64,000 bases of DNA from UBA4744 sp963707435 (GTDB lineage Bacteria; Actinomycetota; Acidimicrobiia; Spongiisociales; UBA4744): assembly GCA_963707435.1 (NCBI GenBank), contig CAVPPF010000005.1, forward strand, positions 620,001 to 684,000. The letters run 5' to 3'. Each line of letters begins with the position of its first letter. The first letter of the stretch is position 1. The translations under genes and the position numbers were made by a program. This document shows positions 60,249-64,000 of the stretch, piece after piece. Under the pieces are notes generated by a model. That model did not search any database. It was not told the origin of the DNA and saw only the letters and a list, made by a program, of their open reading frames with translations.

Positions 60249-63200
60249 ATGGCGGACTACGTCCAGGCAGTGACCAACCGGGTGGTCGTCTACGACGGTG
60301 CCATGGGAACCTCGCTCCAGGCGGCCGGACTCACCGCCGACGACTTCGGCAGCGACGACCTCGACGGCTGCAATGAGCTGCTGAGCGTCACCCGTCCGGA
60401 CGTGGTCCGGGCCGTCCACGCCTCCTTCCTGGAGGTCGGCGTCGATGTCGTCGAGACCAACAGCTTCGGCGGGTTCTCGATCCCGCTTTCCGAATACGGG
60501 CTGGAAGACCGGGTGCTCGAGTTGAACGTGGCCGCCGCCCGGATCGCCAAAGAGGTGGCGCTCGAGTTCAGCACCACCGACCGGCCCCGCTGGGTTGCCG
60601 GATCGATCGGCCCGGGGACCAAGTTCGCCACGCTGGGGCAGATCACCTACCGGGAACTTCGGGACGCCTACGAGGAGCAAGCGGCCGGCCTGCTCGAAGG
60701 TGGTGTGGACCTGTTCATCATCGAGACCCAGTTCGACCTGCTGGGTCTCAAGGCGGCCATCAACGGCGCCCGCCGGGCCATGTCCCGGATCCGTCGAAAG
60801 GTACCCATCCAGGCCCAGGTGACCATGGAAGCCACCGGGCGGATGCTGCCGGGCACGGAGATCGGTGCGGCCCTTGCCGCCATCGACCCCATGCGCCCCG
60901 ACGTGTTCGGTATCAACTGCGCAACCGGTCCGGCCGAGATGACCGAACACCTGCGTCATCTCTCTGCCCACTCGCGGATGCCGATCGCGGTGATCCCCAA
61001 CGCCGGATTGCCCGAAGTCCGCGACGGCGCCGTCTGCTACGACCTCTCCCCTGCCGAACTGGCTCACCATCACGCTCGCTTCATCACCGAACTCGGGGTG
61101 ACCGTCGTCGGTGGTTGCTGCGGTACGACTCCCGAGCATCTCCGCACCGTCGTCGATGCCGTCCGGGACCTCACACCCGCTCCGCGCAAGCCCGATCATC
61201 AACCGGGAGCCGCTTCGACGTACAGCTTCGTCCCCTTCCATCAAGACACCTCCTTCCTCATCGTCGGCGAACGGACCAACGCCAACGGCTCCAGGCAATT
61301 TCGTGAAGCGCTGCTCGCCGAGGACTGGGACACCGCCGTCCAGATGGGAAGAGACCAGATCCGGGAAGGTGCCCACCTCGTCGACCTCAGCGTCGACTAC
61401 GTCGGCAGGGATGGCACCCGGGACATGGACGAGCTTGCCCGGCGTTTCACCGGCCAGGTGAGCGTCCCGATCGTGCTCGACTCCACCGAACCGCACGTCC
61501 TCGAGTCGGGTTTGCAGTGGATCGGCGGGCGGGCCGTTCTGAACTCGGCCAACCTGGAAGACGGCGAGGAAGCGGGATCCCGGTTCGACCGGGTGATGTC
61601 CCTGGCTCAAGAGTACGGGGCGGCCGTGATCTGCCTGCTCATCGACGAGGAAGGCCAGGCTCGCGACGTCGAATGGAAGATGCGGGTGGCGCACCGCATC
61701 TACCGGCTGGCCGTCGAACGGTACGGTCTCGAAGCCGGAGATCTGATCTTCGACCCGCTGACCTTCCCCTTGAGCACGGGCGGCGAGGACCTGCGCGGCG
61801 ATGGTCTCGCCACCCTCGAAGCCCTCAAGAGAATCAAAGCCGAACTGGGGGGAGTGAACACAATCCTCGGTGTTTCCAACGTGTCTTTCGGGCTCAAGCC
61901 GGCCGCTCGCCACGTCATCAACTCGGTCTTCCTGCACGAGGCCGTCGAACACGGGCTGGATGCCGCCATCGTGCATGCCGCACGTATCCAACCCCTGCAC
62001 CGCATTCCGCCCGAGCAGAAGGACGCAACCCTCGACCTGATCTACGACCGGCGGACGAACACCTACGACCCCCTGGCCCGGATCCTCGAGTTGTTCGCCG
62101 ATGTGCAGGCGACCGTCATCGAACAAGAGGACCGGACCGGCTGGCCGGTGGAGCAGCGCCTCGAGTATCGCATCGTCGAGGGCGACCGGGAGGGGCTCAC
62201 CGACGATCTGGACGAAGCACTGGCCACCGGCATGCCCGCCCTGGCCATCATCAACGACATCCTCCTGACCGGGATGAGAACCGTCGGTGACCTGTTCGCG
62301 TCCGGCGACATGCAGCTCCCGTTCGTGCTGCAGTCGGCCGAGACGATGAAGATGGCCGTTTCCCACCTCGAACCGCACATGGAACGCTCCGACGAGGCCG
62401 GCCGTGGCTCGATTGTGCTCGCAACGGTCAAGGGCGACGTGCACGACATCGGCAAGAACCTGGTGGACATCATCCTCACCAACAACGGGTACCAGGTCCA
62501 CAACCTCGGCATCAAAGTGGGAATCTCCGAGATGATCGAGAAAGCCCTGGAAACCAACGCAGACGCCATTGGGATGAGCGGCCTGCTGGTCAAGTCCACA
62601 CTGATCATGCGCGACAACCTGATCGAACTGATCGACCGGGACCTGGCACATCTCCCGGTCATCCTCGGCGGGGCAGCACTCACCCGTGTGTACGTCGAGC
62701 GCGACCTGCGGGAGGTCTATCCCGGACCACTCTTCTACGGAAAGAACGCATTTGCCGGCCTGGCCGTGATGGAACAAATCGCCGCCAACGCCCACGTCGA
62801 CGATCCCGACTTCGGCCGGAGGTCAGAGGGCCGGCCACTCCCTCCGCGCCGGCCCAGACCCGAGTCCGCCACCACAACCGTTCCGGAGCGCGCACCCGAT
62901 GTGGCGATGGACAACGAGATCTTCTCCCCTCCGTTCCTCGGCGCGCGGGTCGTCAAAGGAATCGCCGTCGACGACATCGCCGACTATCTCAATGAAACTG
63001 CTCTGTTTCGGAACCAGTGGCATTTCCGGCCCGAAACCGACGAAAACGACCAGGCGTTCAAGGACCGGATCCGGCCCCAGCTGCGAGAGCAGTTGATTCG
63101 TGCGAAGGAAGAGCATCTGCTGATCCCCCAGGTGGTGTACGGGTTCTTTCCCGTCAACGGCGACGGCAACGAGCTGGTGGTCTGGGAGGACGAGAAGAGA

Positions 63201-63710
63201 ACCCGCGAGAAGACGAGGTTCGCGTTCCCCCGCCAGGCGTCCGACCCGTATCTGTGCATTGCCGACTTCCACCGTCCGCTCGAAGGTGACGTCGACTACG
63301 CCGCATTCCATATCGTCACCATGGGCGAACGAGCCTCAGAACGGGCGGCGGAACTCTTCGCCGGCAACCACTACCGCGACTACCTCTTCCTCCACGGCCT
63401 GGCGGTGGAGATGGCCGAAGCCCTCGCCGAGTTCTGGCACCACCGGATCCGCACGGAATGGGGCTTCGCCGCAGAAGACGGACCGTCGCTGCAGGGGCTC
63501 TTCCGTCAGCAGTATCGGGGTGGCAGGTACTCGTGGGGTTACCCGGCCTGTCCCGACCTCGAAGACAACGCCCGCGTGGCAGATCTGCTCGATGCCGCCA
63601 GGATCGGCATCTCCGTGAGCGAGGAGACGGGGTGGCAGTACCAGCCGGAGCAAACGACCTCAGCCATCATTTGCCACCACCCGCGGGCCAAGTACTTCAT
63701 CGCCAGGTGA
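60249..63710 (+). CDS. metH: Cobalamin-dependent methionine synthase
   Basis: A 1153-residue modular enzyme that methylates homocysteine with methyl-tetrahydrofolate through cobalamin. The homocysteine domain has VVYDGAMGTSLQ and zinc ligands FGINCATGP and VGGCCGTTPEH. The folate domain starts FLIVGERTNANGSRQF. The cobalamin cap and Rossmann modules follow, with VKGDVHDIGKNLVDIIL (DxHxxG; His binds cobalt) and IGMSGLLVKSTL. The C-terminal reactivation domain has RGGRYSWGYPACPDLEDN for SAM binding. ATG 60249 follows AAGGAG; ATG 60234 lacks a ribosome site, and the riboswitch stem masks the AAGGAG, supporting 60249. All four modules are complete. Confidence 0.95.
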   Translation: MADYVQAVTNRVVVYDGAMGTSLQAAGLTADDFGSDDLDGCNELLSVTRPDVVRAVHASFLEVGVDVVETNSFGGFSIPLSEYGLEDRVLELNVAAARIAKEVALEFSTTDRPRWVAGSIGPGTKFATLGQITYRELRDAYEEQAAGLLEGGVDLFIIETQFDLLGLKAAINGARRAMSRIRRKVPIQAQVTMEATGRMLPGTEIGAALAAIDPMRPDVFGINCATGPAEMTEHLRHLSAHSRMPIAVIPNAGLPEVRDGAVCYDLSPAELAHHHARFITELGVTVVGGCCGTTPEHLRTVVDAVRDLTPAPRKPDHQPGAASTYSFVPFHQDTSFLIVGERTNANGSRQFREALLAEDWDTAVQMGRDQIREGAHLVDLSVDYVGRDGTRDMDELARRFTGQVSVPIVLDSTEPHVLESGLQWIGGRAVLNSANLEDGEEAGSRFDRVMSLAQEYGAAVICLLIDEEGQARDVEWKMRVAHRIYRLAVERYGLEAGDLIFDPLTFPLSTGGEDLRGDGLATLEALKRIKAELGGVNTILGVSNVSFGLKPAARHVINSVFLHEAVEHGLDAAIVHAARIQPLHRIPPEQKDATLDLIYDRRTNTYDPLARILELFADVQATVIEQEDRTGWPVEQRLEYRIVEGDREGLTDDLDEALATGMPALAIINDILLTGMRTVGDLFASGDMQLPFVLQSAETMKMAVSHLEPHMERSDEAGRGSIVLATVKGDVHDIGKNLVDIILTNNGYQVHNLGIKVGISEMIEKALETNADAIGMSGLLVKSTLIMRDNLIELIDRDLAHLPVILGGAALTRVYVERDLREVYPGPLFYGKNAFAGLAVMEQIAANAHVDDPDFGRRSEGRPLPPRRPRPESATTTVPERAPDVAMDNEIFSPPFLGARVVKGIAVDDIADYLNETALFRNQWHFRPETDENDQAFKDRIRPQLREQLIRAKEEHLLIPQVVYGFFPVNGDGNELVVWEDEKRTREKTRFAFPRQASDPYLCIADFHRPLEGDVDYAAFHIVTMGERASERAAELFAGNHYRDYLFLHGLAVEMAEALAEFWHHRIRTEWGFAAEDGPSLQGLFRQQYRGGRYSWGYPACPDLEDNARVADLLDAARIGISVSEETGWQYQPEQTTSAIICHHPRAKYFIAR

Positions 63711-63784
63711 TCCCGCTTGCGGGGTGAACGTCCGCTGCGTGCAACTGTGCAAGACTTCGCGGGTCGCGACCCGGGGAGAGACTG

Positions 63785-64000
63785 ATGCATCCTGAACTCG
63801 ACGAGCTCGCTACCGAGTTGTGGGATTTCGGTCTCGAGAACTCACCCTCATCGGCGACCATGCTGGGTGACCACCGGTTCGACCACTTGATTGAGGACTA
63901 CTCCGAGGAGCAGGAACGGCTGCAACGCGCCCAGCTGAGCGCAATCGCCGACCGGGCGGAAGCGATCGATCCGACCACCCTGACCCACGCCGAACAGGTC
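63785..64000 (+). CDS. DUF885 protein, N-terminal part (continues past the window)
   Basis: The 72 visible residues (ELDELATELWDFGLENSPSS, ATMLGDHRFDHLIEDYSEEQ) match the start of DUF885, a family of predicted zinc carboxypeptidase-like proteins of about 550 residues. The HEXXH region lies outside the window. ATG 63785 follows GGAGAG by 6 bases. It starts 74 bp after metH and could be co-transcribed. Confidence 0.7.
   Translation, partial: MHPELDELATELWDFGLENSPSSATMLGDHRFDHLIEDYSEEQERLQRAQLSAIADRAEAIDPTTLTHAEQV

Overview
The window is a high-GC bacterial chromosome segment with dense, often translationally coupled genes (many ATGA/GTGA stop-start overlaps), GTG/TTG starts and gene families common in Actinomycetota (Nei-type MPEGH glycosylase, YibE/F protein, two-domain universal stress protein, a DUF6855-like small protein, SEC-C protein). 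It looks like an uncultured actinobacterium, possibly Acidimicrobiia-like; that placement is inference from gene content. Nothing in the window is a phylogenetic marker strong enough to fix it.

Layout. 1-12.2 kb is a housekeeping and transport region: the 3' end of hisA, a K+-channel/RCK protein with an altered pore filter, a glycerophosphodiesterase, a MOSC protein, a Na+/phosphate symporter, a sulfotransferase, an SLC12-like permease, an EamA exporter, phosphatidylserine decarboxylase and a GNAT/FemAB-like protein. 12.3-18.0 kb (minus strand) is a complete Mrp Na+/H+ antiporter operon, mrpA-B-C-D-F plus a fused mrpG-mrpE gene. 18.1-24.0 kb (plus) holds a UspA protein, a small winged-helix protein, a two-component system with a small membrane protein in front, and a trimethylamine/histamine-dehydrogenase-type flavoprotein. 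24.1-34 kb holds lipid, DNA-repair and light-stress genes: cyclopropane fatty acid synthase, Nei glycosylase, DUF2071, an Fe-S photolyase of the DPRP type, an M50 protease, L-lactate dehydrogenase, a renalase-like flavoprotein and an SDR. At 34.2-35.0 kb is a microbial rhodopsin with the NDQ motif of light-driven sodium pumps.

35.2-45.1 kb is an insertion-sequence zone. It has two copies of one IS110-family element in direct orientation (the first internally deleted), a second IS110-type element, and between them a lipoprotein, an MFS transporter, a TetR/membrane-protein pair and a divergent hydrolase/methyltransferase pair. Each IS110 element has a long non-coding left end, where IS110-group elements are known to encode their bridge RNA, and all share a TTGACA-containing right end. 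45.1-52.5 kb returns to chromosomal genes (sulfurtransferase, katG, YibE/F, a secreted M15-like/SdrD-B protein), with gene remnants between them.

52.85-59.99 kb is a small integrated element bounded by a 48-bp perfect direct repeat that is the 3' part of tRNA-Arg(ACG). It carries a tyrosine integrase next to the intact tRNA, a Fic protein, a SEC-C protein and several unknown genes with a dispersed intergenic repeat. The window ends with a SAM-I riboswitch controlling metH and the start of a DUF885 gene.

Functionally, sodium handling recurs: an NDQ rhodopsin that would export Na+, an Mrp antiporter, a Na+/Pi symporter and an SLC12-like cotransporter all lie within 35 kb. Photoprotection and oxidative stress also recur: photolyase, CFA synthase, UspA, KatG and flavoprotein oxidoreductases.
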